Below are positions 63,820 through 64,000 of a stretch of DNA of 64,000 bases, piece after piece (positions within the stretch are counted from its first letter, which is position 1; each line of letters begins with the position of its first letter). A program made the translations under genes and the position numbers. Below the pieces are notes generated by a model, which saw only the letters and a list, made by a program, of their open reading frames with translations, ran no database searches and was not told the origin of the DNA. The DNA lies in NCBI GenBank assembly GCA_019918135.1, contig WBZZ01006679.1, positions 40,290 to 104,289 of the forward strand, given 5' to 3'. Source of the DNA: Paulinella micropora. Its lineage: Eukaryota > Cercozoa > Imbricatea > Euglyphida > Paulinellidae.

Positions 63820-64000
63820 CTGGAGGGGGAAGAAGAGAGGAAGGAGAAGACTGTGAAGTTTAACCCTAAAGTCACAGTGCTTTCCTAATGCTGTTGTGCA
63901 GACTGGGCCAACGCTTCTCAATCTGAATACAAAGATGTGGGGTACACAGAGACTGCAGCCCCAAGGTAGTCTCATACCCGTCATACAGCACGGTTACCAA
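63820..64000 (+). pseudogene. pol: Gypsy-B2 pol, first bases
   Basis: Matches the start of B1 pol. An extra C near 63885 and other differences near 63920-63935 shift the frame, so this copy of pol is also damaged at its start. Truncated by the window edge. Confidence 0.75.

Larger units (their letters stand above)
60108..64000 (+). mobile_element. Gypsy-B2: second tandem unit, cut by window edge
   Basis: Collinear with 49732-53630 at very high identity, starting with the LTR that ends Gypsy-B1. No host DNA or target duplication lies between the units. The pol part leaves the window after about 180 bases. Confidence 0.9.

Overview
The window is eukaryotic nuclear DNA made almost entirely of transposable elements, many nested inside one another. 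I recognise no host housekeeping gene, rRNA or functional tRNA. GT-AG introns with CTGCAG-type acceptors, long LTR-element polyproteins, a tRNA-headed SINE and long microsatellites all say eukaryote. An alga or other protist is plausible, but the sequence does not fix the taxon. Element names below are local labels.

Left block (1-28.8 kb). The oldest layer is Gypsy-A, a Ty3/gypsy-type element on the minus strand. It is split into three pieces: 1-1278 (RT and RNase H), 16994-19552 (gag-like and linker) and 28265-28774 (gag-like N-terminus). Copia-A (plus strand, about 1284-16993, target duplication CATGG) sits in its RT region. Copia-A is itself split inside its RT by Copia-B (7726-14070, target duplication GCGAT/GCAAT), which has lost its 5' LTR and N-terminal gag. 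The other gap in Gypsy-A is an 8.7-kb DNA transposon, TE-1 (19557-28260, terminal inverted repeats beginning ACGGAGACTTATG, flanked by CATG). TE-1 carries two divergent genes: a seven-exon gene for a cysteine-rich CxCxxC protein (minus) and a DDE-like transposase with two SAP repeats (plus).

Middle block (28.9-38.2 kb). This holds a gag-only fragment of a third copia (Copia-C, minus), an unidentified intron-containing gene (about 32.77-34.79 kb), and a cluster of six tRNA-headed SINE copies with (ATT)n tails (34.87-36.61 kb).

Right block (37.5-64 kb). TE-2 is a minus-strand transposon-like gene (37.5-48.8 kb) split by Copia-D (38158-46534, target duplication AGGCA). Copia-D is the minus-strand sister of Copia-B. 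Both carry a MYND-type zinc finger between gag and protease, and their LTRs end AGTAAG...CTTACT. Gypsy-B1 (49732-60107) follows, and its 3' LTR runs directly into a second unit, Gypsy-B2 (60108 to the window edge), with no host DNA between them. Comparing B1 with B2 shows gag and pol in one frame separated by a single TGA, and a CCCH finger in gag.

Most coding regions carry frameshifts or stop codons. The best preserved are Gypsy-B pol, the B2 gag and the Copia-B RT/RNase H.
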